Shown one piece after another: positions 17,676-30,265 of a stretch of DNA of 64,000 bases. The notes under the pieces were generated by a model. The model did no database searches. It saw nothing but the letters and a program-made list of their open reading frames with translations, and was not told where the DNA came from. This stretch comes from Robertmurraya sp047302285 (lineage in GTDB: Bacteria > Bacillota > Bacilli > Bacillales > Cytobacillaceae), in NCBI RefSeq assembly GCF_047302285.1, contig NZ_CP154845.1:1178001-1242000 (forward strand), given 5' to 3'. The first letter of the stretch is position 1. Each line of letters starts with the position of its first letter. Made by a program: the position numbers and the translations under genes.

Positions 17676-17787
17676 CCATTATAAATGGACCATCACGAAT
17701 ATAGACGTCTGTTAAATTGATATTGGAGCTGCTTAAACAACTTTTCAATAGATGGAGTCGATATATTGGGATTTGATACGAGTCGAA
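17656..17787 (-). other. Open in-frame extension after the cupin stop codon
   Basis: After the cupin gene's TGA (17788-17790) the same frame stays open for 43 codons up to a TAG that lies inside the terminator hairpin. The last residues, NLTDVYIRDGPFIMENKKH, look protein-like. This may be a former C-terminus cut off by a nonsense change, or an untranslated tail. Confidence 0.3.
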
Positions 17788-18399
17788 TCAAAAACGATGT
17801 TCAGGTTGTTGATAAGCAAAAGGATGGGTAGTCGAGTAAGACTGGCGTGTCTTCTTTTTCTTGTTTTGATGACAGTCTTTATATGGGCCAATATAGGTGC
17901 TAGGCTGCACAGATTCCGTCGCCTTAATCCAGCTTTCTTCATTGATGCAATACGTATGTGCCATAATGTTTGCAGGAGTGAATTTGAGAAGATCAGACCC
18001 TAATATTACTTCAGGAGTAGGAGCATCGAAGATCGCTAGTAAATGAGTATGATCGGTTGTGGCGACTTCATAGTGCCACCATCCTTGGGGAACATTTGCG
18101 ACCTGACCGGGCGTGATCGGGTAATTGTGAATTTGCTTCGTAAACGGGTTAAGTATTGATACGATTGCAGCACCAGAAATACAGTAAACAAGCTCAGCGG
18201 CATTTTGATGATAATGGGGTTCAACTACATTATTTGTACTTAAGTAAATATCCAGTAAGGATACATTTTCAAGTGTATTAAGTTGTTGGATACCTAATAT
18301 ATTGATGAGATTATTGTCGTCTTTTTTGAATAAAGTACTCTTATTCAAGTCGAAAGTATACTGCAGTGATGGAGATGTGTAATCCAAATAGGCAGTCAT
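17788..18399 (-). CDS. Single-cupin domain protein
   Basis: 203 residues. A germin-type cupin is evident: HYHQNAAELVYCISG holds the HxHxxxxxE metal-binding set and PQGWWHYE gives the last histidine. The C-terminal 40 residues are low in complexity (KKKKTRQS, YSTTHPFAYQQPEH). Related proteins in Bacillus include oxalate decarboxylase-like spore proteins, but with one cupin only the reaction cannot be named. AAGAGGTGA lies upstream of the ATG. See the open extension after its stop codon. Confidence 0.7.
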   Translation of the reverse strand: MTAYLDYTSPSLQYTFDLNKSTLFKKDDNNLINILGIQQLNTLENVSLLDIYLSTNNVVEPHYHQNAAELVYCISGAAIVSILNPFTKQIHNYPITPGQVANVPQGWWHYEVATTDHTHLLAIFDAPTPEVILGSDLLKFTPANIMAHTYCINEESWIKATESVQPSTYIGPYKDCHQNKKKKTRQSYSTTHPFAYQQPEHRF

Positions 18400-18529
18400 A
18401 TGATTTCACCTCTTTTTCGCATTTAGAAATCTTCTTATGCATGTTATGCAATTGAGATTTATTTGGAATGTTGTACAATAGAAAGCTCTATCCGGTTTAG
18501 AATGGATAGAGCTTTGTTGTTACTCTGTT

Positions 18530-18982
18530 TCATTTCTTTTGTAACCTCATGTACCAAATTTGAAATAGATAAATAAGAATAGAAAAGACTTGTTGGATTA
18601 GAAATATCCCAAAATGATTGATTTTTATAATATCGAATATACCTCGTTGTTCGTATATCTCCATAAACACAAAACAATAAATGAGGTCACCGATAAAGTT
18701 CAAGAGAAAATATAACCAAAAGTACCCAAATGAAATATAGAGAAAAAACATTGGTAAAACGATATATAGTCCATAGGTTGCTGGAGGGATACTTGCTAGG
18801 GGGAAAATCGTTTCCTCTACCTTGACAATTTCCCATCTATCGTAGATTTGAAAGATAATGGTTATTAATAGTCCAGAGAGTAAACCAGCAGGCAAGAACT
18901 TACTCACTCGCTCTTTATCTAAAAAGAATAAAAGGCCCCATGGAAGAATCAACATTGCCCATAAGATGAGTTGATTTAGCAT
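18530..18982 (-). CDS. Small membrane protein, CBO0543-type
   Basis: 150 residues with five predicted membrane helices. LPWGLLFFLDKERVSKFLPAG and the pattern DRWEIV, PPATYGLYIVLP are typical of a family I know as CBO0543, common in spore formers and without a known function. It stands alone on the minus strand. Confidence 0.6.
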   Translation of the reverse strand: MLNQLILWAMLILPWGLLFFLDKERVSKFLPAGLLSGLLITIIFQIYDRWEIVKVEETIFPLASIPPATYGLYIVLPMFFLYISFGYFWLYFLLNFIGDLIYCFVFMEIYEQRGIFDIIKINHFGIFLIQQVFSILIYLFQIWYMRLQKK

Positions 18983-19164
18983 TAGACAATATCCCTTCGT
19001 GTTTTCTTAGTAGTGTTAACGAAAAGATATGATTTTATCAGGAATTTGTTGAAGTGATTAGCACAGAGTGAAGTTAAGTTATAATGAAAAAAACGTGGGA
19101 TACGAAAGAGATGTGATTACTTGTTTTAGATATGACTACTGTTTCCTAGAATTTCACTGCTGGT

Positions 19165-19455
19165 TTATTCAAAATCACTTTTAGAATTTCGGTAGACAGT
19201 TAATGGAGTCTTTATTGATGAATATAAACCAACTCCAGCATTTCCGTAAAAGAAGCCCATAAATATTCCAACCCAAAGGTTATCTCGATGCGCAAAGAAA
19301 ATGGAGATGATAAGTCCTGTGATACTTGCTAGCATAGGAATATAAGGTTTAGAAATATCAAATAGTTTTTTCGAAATTTGTGTCAAGATCACTACTAATG
19401 GAACAGCCATAACGGCATCCCAAAAATTTGTATGAACAATTGGAAAAGCTTCCAT
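19165..19455 (-). CDS. Small membrane protein of holin-like size
   Basis: 96 residues, three predicted membrane helices (DAVMAVPLVVILTQI, PMLASITGLIISIFF, WVGIFMGFFYGNAGVGLY). GAGGTG lies eight bases before the ATG. The size and layout recall phage holins, but no lysis genes are near; function unknown. Confidence 0.6.
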   Translation of the reverse strand: MEAFPIVHTNFWDAVMAVPLVVILTQISKKLFDISKPYIPMLASITGLIISIFFAHRDNLWVGIFMGFFYGNAGVGLYSSIKTPLTVYRNSKSDFE

Positions 19456-19562
19456 CTTAACACCTCAATGAGTTCAGTCTCCTACTATTTAGTTTTTCAA
19501 TTTGTTTTATTTTTATTCGCGAATATTTTTCTGGTGTTATTCCAGGACCTCATTTTTCACAT

Positions 19563-20030
19563 TTAATGATTTCCTTTTGTGTATGTATAAGTGTTCCAGC
19601 TATTTGTCAAATGCCCAATAGCCAGTAAAATGACGGCAAGGGAAAGCCAGATAGAATTAAGCCATAGGGCTGCAAATGCATACGCCAACACCGGGAAAAG
19701 GGCCATTGGAATTGGAATAAACCCAAGTGGTTTAAATAAAGATGAAAAATTTCTCCCTTGAACAAAGTAACGAACCCATAAATAATAGTAAAATACGATA
19801 CATATCGACATAAGCATGAAGTAGATATCCAAAGGGTTTCCATCTATAGAATCTTTCAAAACAATCAATAGGAAAATACAACCGAATTGTCCTAGTCTTT
19901 CGGAAATAGTAAAGATGGATTCTTTATCTTTCATCCCTGCTGGAATGTTGTTTGGGCGATATATGGAAAACAGTATATTTGGAGCTAGAATAAACATCAC
20001 AATGATGAGTCCTATAATTGAAAATCCCAT
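19563..20030 (-). CDS. Hypothetical four- to five-helix membrane protein
   Basis: 155 residues from ATG 20030 (AGG eight bases upstream); GTG 20039 is the alternative. Hydrophobic throughout, with an NILFSIYRPNNIPAGM loop after helix 1. No family recognised. It follows the next membrane gene by 30 bases, so the two are probably one transcript. Confidence 0.6.
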   Translation of the reverse strand: MGFSIIGLIIVMFILAPNILFSIYRPNNIPAGMKDKESIFTISERLGQFGCIFLLIVLKDSIDGNPLDIYFMLMSICIVFYYYLWVRYFVQGRNFSSLFKPLGFIPIPMALFPVLAYAFAALWLNSIWLSLAVILLAIGHLTNSWNTYTYTKGNH

Positions 20031-20060
20031 TGTTTTCACCTATTTCAAAAAATGATGTGT

Positions 20061-20528
20061 CTAATTTTTAATTGAGTAATGTTTCTTCACAGATGGAAGA
20101 AGAGTAATAAATTGAATTAAAAGCCCTAGAAAGATGTAAAAGACATGAATGAATGCAACTCCCTCAATCATATACACTTCGACGGTAATCCAAATAATTA
20201 AAATAAACCCAATGTAGAGCGAATTGTTCCATGACCAAAGTATTCCTTTATAAAGACTGAGTTTTTCAGCGATTTTTAATGGTTTTTCAGTGATAAGAAA
20301 AACAGCAGTTAACATAGGTAGAATCCCAAGTCCAATAAAAAGTATAAGTCCTGGAATGAGGAAGTTACTAAAAGGGGTATTTTGCAACATACTAAGAGGC
20401 ATTGACAGAATCGAACCGTCAGGGGAAATGAGCATTATTCCTCCTCCGAAAAGTGCTCCAACGCCAAGAAAAATGTGTAGAGAAATTAATAGATAGCAAG
20501 AAAAAGACTTTCGTTGTCTGAGATACAT
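20061..20528 (-). CDS. Hypothetical four-helix membrane protein
   Basis: 155 residues from ATG 20528, nine bases after GGAG; the upstream in-frame ATG coincides with the ribosome site. Helices near residues 15-40, 60-80, 105-120 and 125-145. No family recognised. Apparent two-gene operon with the gene at 19563-20030. Confidence 0.6.
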   Translation of the reverse strand: MYLRQRKSFSCYLLISLHIFLGVGALFGGGIMLISPDGSILSMPLSMLQNTPFSNFLIPGLILFIGLGILPMLTAVFLITEKPLKIAEKLSLYKGILWSWNNSLYIGFILIIWITVEVYMIEGVAFIHVFYIFLGLLIQFITLLPSVKKHYSIKN

Positions 20529-20817
20529 GGGAATCAACTCCATAAATATAAAGTTATCAGATTAATTTTATAATATTGAAAATAAGATAGGATGGTAAAA
20601 CATGACGGAACTGTGAAGGTTTTATTAAGCTTTCGCGTTATGGAGGTGGGCCTTGAAATGAACCACTTCAACTTCATATTGATGGGAATCATTTATACTT
20701 CATAAGGCAAACAAGGAATCTAACAGAGATGGTTTCGGTGAATTTTGTCGAAATTTATTACGTTCATTTGTGATTATAATGTAATTGAGAATAAAGGAAA
20801 TAGCGATTATAAAAAAG

Positions 20818-20845
20818 AAAAAAGCCTTGATACACAAGGCTTTTT
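20818..20845 (-). terminator. Intrinsic terminator of the tRNA-Ala gene
   Basis: AAAAGCCTTG pairs with CAAGGCTTTT around a five-base loop; on the minus strand the T-run follows directly. Confidence 0.9.
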
Positions 20846-20848
20846 GAA

Positions 20849-20921
20849 TGGAGAATAGGGGGCTCGAACCCCTGACCTTTTGGCTGCCAGCCAAACGCTC
20901 TCCCAGCTGAGCTAATCCCCC
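20849..20921 (-). tRNA. tRNA-Ala (GGC)
   Basis: Full cloverleaf on the minus strand; anticodon loop CTGGCAG gives GGC. The 3' CCA is not encoded. Confidence 0.95.
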
Positions 20922-20990
20922 GTATGATGTTTTACAACGATTATTATATAGGGAAATCATTTAAAAAATCAAGAGGGAATCTAGCAATTT

Positions 20991-21686
20991 TTAATGAATA
21001 GTTTCGATCTCAACACTCCGAACACCATCTATTTTTGATACGGTATAGTACACATCTGTTGTTAGCCTTTTATAATTTACGGTCACTCGTAATTGAACAA
21101 GATGGTCATCATCGTTTAAATCTTTAATCCGTAAGTGTTTAAGTGATATTTTTTCATCATTTAAATAGTTAATGATCTCTACAATCCTATTTTTGTCTTT
21201 TACATTTAGTTGGAGTTTAATTTCTTTTTCCCGTAACTGACGGGGACCGATAATCCCCATAATAATGGGAACAATTTCAACACTGATGATGAGCAATGCG
21301 ACTCCAACTGCTGCTTCAAGGTAGAATCCAGCACCTACTGCGATCCCAATCCCGGCTGCTCCCCAAATCATGGCGGCAGTCGTAAGTCCTGAAATGCTGT
21401 CATTTCCTCTTCTTAAAATAACTCCAGCACCTAGAAAACCAATTCCTGAAATAATTTGAGCGGCTAAACGGAGTGGATCCATCGTGATATTAATATCGTC
21501 CCGTGGTGGCACCATATAGGCTGATTCGATCGATACGATGGTGAGGAGACAACTAACGATTGAGATCACGAGACTTGTTTTAAGTCCAACAGGTTTTCTT
21601 TTTAATTCCCTTTCCAATCCAATAATAAGCCCAAGAAAAGTCGTAATCCCTAACTTAATAAGAATTTCCATATCAAATCCGAACAT
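20991..21686 (-). CDS. MgtC/SapB family membrane protein
   Basis: 231 residues from ATG 21686 (AAGGTGGGG upstream; GTG 21698 is an alternative). Five membrane helices with the family signature GLIIGLEREL-KRKPVGLKTSLVI, ISGIGFLGAGVILRRG and GLTTAAMIWGAAGIGIAVG. A short C-terminal alpha/beta domain follows (residues 150-231). MgtC proteins are linked to growth in low magnesium and, in some pathogens, to inhibiting ATP synthase; the role here is not known. Confidence 0.88.
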   Translation of the reverse strand: MFGFDMEILIKLGITTFLGLIIGLERELKRKPVGLKTSLVISIVSCLLTIVSIESAYMVPPRDDINITMDPLRLAAQIISGIGFLGAGVILRRGNDSISGLTTAAMIWGAAGIGIAVGAGFYLEAAVGVALLIISVEIVPIIMGIIGPRQLREKEIKLQLNVKDKNRIVEIINYLNDEKISLKHLRIKDLNDDDHLVQLRVTVNYKRLTTDVYYTVSKIDGVRSVEIETIH

Positions 21687-21788
21687 ACGAATCCCCACCT
21701 TTTCGATGACAAATATATTTTCGTAGTAATTATCTAGTTAAAGATTGTAAAATGATGATATGTACATATGTTAAAGGAGTTCAATTTG

Positions 21789-22691
21789 ATGGGGCCAAAA
21801 GTAAATCCGTATCTTATCTTAGCCATTGGAGTCATTTCAGTCTCAACATCTGCCATAATGGTGAAGGTATCAACCGCACCTTCAGAGGTCATCGCCTTTT
21901 ATAGGTTATTTTTTTCAGTTCTGATTATGCTTCCTGTGTTTTTACTAAAGTATGCCAATGAACTACGTCTTATTACGAAGAGAGATTGGCTATTTTCTTT
22001 AGTTGCTGGAGTATTTCTAGCGTTTCATTTCATTCTCTGGTTCGAATCATTAAATTATACCTCTGTTGCAAGTTCCACCGTATTGGTTACGTTACAGCCA
22101 CTATTTGCTTTTGTGGGTACCTACGTTTTCTTTAAGGAAAAGTTTACGATTCGGGCTATTCTCTGTGGGATTATGGCGATTATCGGAAGCATTATCATTA
22201 GCTGGGGTGATTTCAAAATTAGCGGTTCCGCCTTATTTGGTGATATTCTAGCTCTTATTGCCTGCGCTTTGATAACGGCATATTTAATGTTTGGTCAAAC
22301 GGTGCGAAAAAGAGTTTCTCTCATCACATATACGTTTGTTGTATATGCGATTAGTGCGGTAACGCTTTTCGTATATGTCCTCATTTTAGGGCGTCCACTA
22401 ACGAATTATCCTACTAGTGATTGGGTATATTTTGTTTTGCTAGCTATTATTCCAACTTTATTAGGGCATACCTTATTTAACTGGTCCGTTAAGTGGTTAA
22501 GTACATCGACTATTTCAATGGCGATTTTATTGGAGCCAGTAGGTGCTACGGTTTTAGCCTATTATTTATTGAATGAAAAGATTATGTTGACTCAAATCGT
22601 TGGTGGTTTAATCGTAATGGCGTCATTGGCGTTCTTTTTAATAGAAGGAAGAGTGACAAGAACTAAGGTGAAGCTAGGAAACGAACATTGA
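21789..22691 (+). CDS. EamA-family (DMT superfamily) transporter
   Basis: 300 residues, ten membrane helices in two repeated EamA halves. ATG 21789 lies nine bases after AAAGGAG; the ATG at 21768 is before that site and unlikely. Segments LVTLQPLFAFVGTYVFFKEK and ILLEPVGATVLAYYLLNEK are the paired family motifs at the end of each half. These proteins export metabolites such as amino acids; the substrate is unknown. Confidence 0.88.
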   Translation: MGPKVNPYLILAIGVISVSTSAIMVKVSTAPSEVIAFYRLFFSVLIMLPVFLLKYANELRLITKRDWLFSLVAGVFLAFHFILWFESLNYTSVASSTVLVTLQPLFAFVGTYVFFKEKFTIRAILCGIMAIIGSIIISWGDFKISGSALFGDILALIACALITAYLMFGQTVRKRVSLITYTFVVYAISAVTLFVYVLILGRPLTNYPTSDWVYFVLLAIIPTLLGHTLFNWSVKWLSTSTISMAILLEPVGATVLAYYLLNEKIMLTQIVGGLIVMASLAFFLIEGRVTRTKVKLGNEH

Positions 22692-22720
22692 GTTAGTTGA
22701 TTAGAAATGAGGAGAAGACA

Positions 22721-23290
22721 ATGGGGTGGGATGATGTTTTTCTGAAGTTCCCTATTATAGAAACAAATAGATTAATCTTGAGAAAATTACGTAAAGAAGA
22801 TGCTTCGAGATTGTATATCTATTTGTCTAAAGAGGAAGTTGTGCAGTACTACGACATAGAAAAATTTCCTTCAGTACAGGAGGCAGAGGAGTTAATAGAG
22901 AGTTTACTTTTTCGATATCAATCTCGAAATCAGATTAGATGGGGGATTACCCTTAAGGGAAAAAATGAAATTATCGGAACTTGTGGCTTTCATGCACTTG
23001 AAGAGGAGCATTTAAAAGGTGAAATTGGCTTTGATCTTGATCCGATATATTGGAAGAAAGGGTTTATGACAGAAGCTGTTAGTGGATTGGTTGAGTATGG
23101 TTTTGGAGAAATGAAGCTCAATCGAATAGAAGCTTTGTACTCTCCTTTAAACTATGCCTCTAAGAGAGTTCTTGAGAAAAATGGTTTTATAAAAGAAGGA
23201 TTACTCAGAAATAGATTTTATAGCAAAGATAAATATATGGATGCTGTAATTTGTGCAATTTTAAAAGAAGATAGGAGAGTGGGGTTCTAA
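22721..23290 (+). CDS. GNAT acetyltransferase, RimJ/RimL-like
   Basis: 189 residues from ATG 22721, behind GAGGAG. Contains IETNRLILRKLRKEDA at the N-terminus, GEIGFDLDPIYWKKGFMTEA (acetyl-CoA binding region) and ASKRVLEKNGFIKEGLLR near the end, the usual order for RimJ/RimL-type N-acetyltransferases acting on ribosomal proteins or other amines. It starts 30 bases after the EamA gene and is likely cotranscribed. Confidence 0.88.
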   Translation: MGWDDVFLKFPIIETNRLILRKLRKEDASRLYIYLSKEEVVQYYDIEKFPSVQEAEELIESLLFRYQSRNQIRWGITLKGKNEIIGTCGFHALEEEHLKGEIGFDLDPIYWKKGFMTEAVSGLVEYGFGEMKLNRIEALYSPLNYASKRVLEKNGFIKEGLLRNRFYSKDKYMDAVICAILKEDRRVGF

Positions 23291-23321
23291 AATAAATTCC
23301 TCTCCTACCTTCTTAATTGCA

Positions 23322-23495
23322 TTATAAAATATAAGTAAATCCTGAAAAGACAAATGCCAAGGTGATGGTAAAAATGAAAGTGCCACCTCTAACCTTTTCT
23401 TGTGAATTAGCGATTTTAATCCCCTCAATATACGAATAAATGAATAAATAGATTGCCATGATAAATGATAGGTATAGAGCCACAGATTCTAGCAT
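23322..23495 (-). CDS. 57-residue two-helix membrane protein
   Basis: ATG 23495 with AAAGGA nine bases upstream. Two hydrophobic segments (ALYLSFIMAIYLFIYSYI and FIFTITLAFVFSGFTYIL) separated by a short charged loop. No family recognised; convergent with the GNAT gene. Confidence 0.5.
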   Translation of the reverse strand: MLESVALYLSFIMAIYLFIYSYIEGIKIANSQEKVRGGTFIFTITLAFVFSGFTYIL

Positions 23496-23729
23496 GTCTC
23501 CCAATCCTTTCTCGATCGTTATCTCTCATTCCTATTAATATGAGGAAACTTTCTTCTTTATTCCCGCAAAGGTAGAAAATATAGTTGTTGAAATGTCGGT
23601 TTCAAATTTTGTTGAAAAAAAGTAAAAAATTATATTGAAATCATTTTTGAGGCATGGTATATTAGTTCTTGTCCTCAAGGAATACAACTTGTTTTAAAAA
23701 TGAAAGTCAAAAAAACTTTTAAAAACTTG

Positions 23730-23759
23730 TTGACTTAAAATGAGGAAATGTGTTATATT
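23730..23759 (+). promoter_or_regulatory. rRNA operon promoter
   Basis: TTGACT, 18-base spacer, TATATT, preceded by A-rich UP-element-like runs, 320 bases before 16S. Only one promoter is clear. A compact TCGCTTC/GAAGCGA hairpin lies at the predicted start of transcription. Confidence 0.7.
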
Positions 23760-23894
23760 AAAAAAGTCGCTTCTGAAGCGATAGTGAATTTTTCTTACAA
23801 ACAAAAAAGCATAATTCACAATTAATGAATGATATTTTCGCTTTCGCGAAATAGAGGAATGGAATTTTCCTATAGGAAAATCCACTGCACTTTG

Positions 23895-23914
23895 AAAACT
23901 AAACAAATCATACG
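23895..23914 (+). other. 5' strand of the 16S precursor processing stalk
   Basis: These 20 bases are perfectly complementary to 25763-25782 in the spacer after 16S; together they close the 16S precursor loop that RNase III-type cleavage opens. Confidence 0.75.
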
Positions 23915-23927
23915 TCAACAAATAATA

Positions 23928-24049
23928 GTGGAGGCGACTGTACAGCTTCGACAAACATTGGAACTTCTGGCGGAAAAGTTCAAAAGACTTTGACAGAAGA
24001 AGTGAAATGGTCGAGAAGCTAGGAGCCGAAACTAGCCAACGTTTATTTT
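23928..24049 (+). ncRNA. Structured leader element A, related to element B after 23S
   Basis: About 120 bases in the pre-16S leader. Predicted stems: AGCTTC/GAAGCT (outer), CTTCTG/CAGAAG and AAAGT/ACTTT (middle), and CTAG/CTAG capping GGAGCCGAAA. The same framework recurs at 29116-29240, with the outer stem changed on both sides to AACCTC/GAGGTT. Name and function unknown to me. Confidence 0.55.
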
Positions 24050-24082
24050 AAGATTTAAATTTAAGAGCTAATTCTTACTCTT

Positions 24083-25690
<1,608 letters not shown>

Positions 25691-25762
25691 TAAGGAATAT
25701 GGAGACTTAGATGTCTCATAATCGTAATGTTGATGGAAGCTTTTTTGACTCGTCAGAAAAGC

Positions 25763-25782
25763 CGTATGATTTGTTTAGTTTT
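25763..25782 (+). other. 3' strand of the 16S processing stalk
   Basis: Perfect complement of 23895-23914. Confidence 0.75.
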
Positions 25783-25820
25783 GAGAGTGCAATACTCTCA
25801 TATTAATAATAGGTGAATTA

Positions 25821-25920
25821 GAAGCGAGCAGATCGAGGAAACGACTGAGTGAGCACCGGAGTGTATTTGATACATGAGGAGCGGAACGAGGAAAGTTGAC
25901 GAAGAAATGCGAAGCTTATC
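25821..25920 (+). repeat. Spacer element, copy 1 (16S-23S spacer)
   Basis: A 100-base unit repeated imperfectly at 26056-26158. Shared core: AGCAGATC-AGGAA-CGACTGA, GAGCACCGGA, TGAGGAGCG, and the end GCTTATC. The central hairpin TGTAT/ATACA here becomes ACGTAC/GTACGT in copy 2. No tRNA lies in this spacer. Confidence 0.8.
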
Positions 25921-25940
25921 ATTCGCCGTCTTGTACCTTG

Positions 25941-25956
25941 AAAACTAGATAATGAA
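25941..25956 (+). other. 5' strand of the 23S processing stalk
   Basis: AAAACTAGATAATGAA is perfectly complementary to 29259-29274 after 23S. Confidence 0.75.
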
Positions 25957-26055
25957 GAAGAAGAACCAAGAAATAAACCGAGTAATCGCCATTTTAGTTT
26001 TTCTCTCTATATGTTTAGAGATTAAGTTTTAAAACAAAAACCGCGAGGGTTACGA

Positions 26056-26158
26056 GAAGCAAGCAGATCAAGGAAGCGACTGAACGAGCACCGGAACGTA
26101 CGTAGTTGGTACGTGAGGAGCGCAGAGAGGGAGCTGACGCAGAGATGCGCCGCTTATC
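26056..26158 (+). repeat. Spacer element, copy 2 (16S-23S spacer)
   Basis: Second copy of the 25821-25920 unit, directly before 23S and inside the 23S processing loop. The hairpin arms are changed on both sides relative to copy 1, so the structure rather than the sequence is kept. Confidence 0.8.
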
Positions 26159-26172
26159 GGAAGCCGCAGGAT

Positions 26173-29106
<2,934 letters not shown>

Positions 29107-29115
29107 AATAGAAAA

Positions 29116-29240
29116 GTGAAGGTGACTGTTCAACCTCGATAGACGTTGGAGGGCCAGCACTGCAAATCCTGGGTTTGGATTTGTGGAGATGGACCGAAAC
29201 GGCCGAGAGGTTAGGAGCCGGAACTGGACAAAGGTTACTC
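29116..29240 (+). ncRNA. Structured trailer element B, related to leader element A
   Basis: Lies between 23S and 5S. Shares with element A the strings GACTGTTCA, TCGA, TTGGA, CGAGAGGTTAGGAGCCG and GAACT in the same order; stems AACCTC/GAGGTT and CAAATCC/GGATTTG. The 23S-5S gap is about 365 bases, far longer than usual. The part from 29275 to 29470 is AT-rich with no recognisable feature. Confidence 0.55.
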
Positions 29241-29258
29241 GGATTTCACTCTTCTTCA

Positions 29259-29274
29259 TTCATTATCTAGTTTT
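29259..29274 (+). other. 3' strand of the 23S processing stalk
   Basis: Complement of 25941-25956. Confidence 0.75.
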
Positions 29275-29470
29275 GAAGGTGCAATTATTTTCATTATAAG
29301 AAAATATTGTTCTTAACCATTTTCACAATAGTGAAATAAGGTTACATAAAATCCTATTATGAAATTTGAATATTTTTAACTTGATGAGATATGAAATAAA
29401 TTCTTTTATATTTCCTCTTGAAAAAATAGTTAAAACCATTATAATAGAATTTGTCTTGATAATTTAAATA

Positions 29471-29590
29471 GGTCCGGTGACAATGGCGAGAAGGTCACAC
29501 CCGTTCCCATACCGAACACGGAAGTTAAGCTTCTCAGCGCCAATGGTAGTTAGGGGCTGTCCCCTTGTGAGAGTAGGACGTTGCCGGGCT
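29471..29590 (+). rRNA. 5S rRNA
   Basis: Typical 5S with CCCGTTCCCATACCGAACAC and GAGAGTAGGACG; the ends GTCCGG and GCCGGGC pair to close helix I. Exact ends are good to a few bases. Confidence 0.95.
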
Positions 29591-29612
29591 ATTTAAATAA
29601 AAATACTATTTT

Positions 29613-29688
29613 GGAGGATTAGCTCAGCTGGGAGAGCACCTGCCTTACAAGCAGGGGGTCGGCGGTTCGATCCCGTCATCCTCCACCA
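29613..29688 (+). tRNA. tRNA-Val (TAC)
   Basis: Cloverleaf; loop CTTACAA; CCA encoded. First of 20 tRNAs after 5S. Confidence 0.97.
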
Positions 29689-29719
29689 GAATTTTTCGAT
29701 GTAAAATAATTTACTATTT

Positions 29720-29795
<76 letters not shown>

Positions 29796-29805
29796 CTTTA
29801 TTTGA

Positions 29806-29831
29806 GAGCCATTAGCTCAGTCGGTAGAGCA
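29806..29831 (+). pseudogene. 5' half of tRNA-Lys (duplicate fragment)
   Basis: Identical to the first 26 bases of the complete tRNA-Lys at 29968, plus four upstream bases (29802-29805), then it departs abruptly. No 3' half follows; a 136-base structured sequence does. Confidence 0.9.
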
Positions 29832-29967
29832 ACAAGCGATTCATCTATGAATTTGCTACGAGTTGTACCCATCGAGCTGCTACTTGATTTAACTTTCTGA
29901 GATGGGGACATCGTAGATGGTTTTCATCTTAAAATAAAGAATTTAATAGTAGCGCATTTTTACTTGA
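29832..29967 (+). other. Structured insert K between tRNA-Lys half and full tRNA-Lys
   Basis: Hairpin ATTCAT/ATGAAT within AGC/GCT, then ACGAGTTG at 29858, then CCCATC/GATGGG enclosing about 27 bases, then an AT-rich tail. Related to insert G at 31566-31695: ACGAGTTG lies exactly 26 bases after the tRNA half in both. Confidence 0.6.
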
Positions 29968-30043
29968 GAGCCATTAGCTCAGTCGGTAGAGCATCTGACT
30001 TTTAATCAGAGGGTCGAAGGTTCGAGTCCTTCATGGCTCACCA
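29968..30043 (+). tRNA. tRNA-Lys (TTT)
   Basis: Cloverleaf; loop CTTTTAA; CCA encoded. Confidence 0.97.
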
Positions 30044-30139
30044 AAGTTTTTTCGACGTAGGAGAAAAAAACTTTCCTTGATATACTACGTCAGCGAAAAA
30101 AACTTTTTATTATTTTTGCATTTGCAAAAATAACATTAT

Positions 30140-30221
30140 GCGGGTGTGGCGGAATTGGCAGACGCACTAGACTTAGGATCTAGCGCCGCAAGGCGTGGGG
30201 GTTCGACTCCCTTCACCCGCA
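30140..30221 (+). tRNA. tRNA-Leu (TAG)
   Basis: Long variable arm; loop CTTAGGA; CCA not encoded. Confidence 0.96.
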
Positions 30222-30265
30222 CTTTACTTAAAAATGAATATCTGCTTTTTTGATTGTTTAATGAT

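Noticed and set aside
20658..20705. 15-residue hydrophobic peptide MNHFNFILMGIIYTS with a good GGAGGTG site
   Set aside because: Ribosome site is attractive but there is no second line of evidence; kept only as a note.
23928..24049. Bacillaceae-1 RNA, a known motif found near rRNA operons
   Set aside because: That motif is defined by two terminal loops with RUCCU, as I remember it. Neither element A nor B shows these loops in the predicted stems.
29806..30043. Intron-containing tRNA-Lys
   Set aside because: The 5' half is repeated in full in the downstream copy and the insert is not at an intron position; a complete tRNA exists without splicing.
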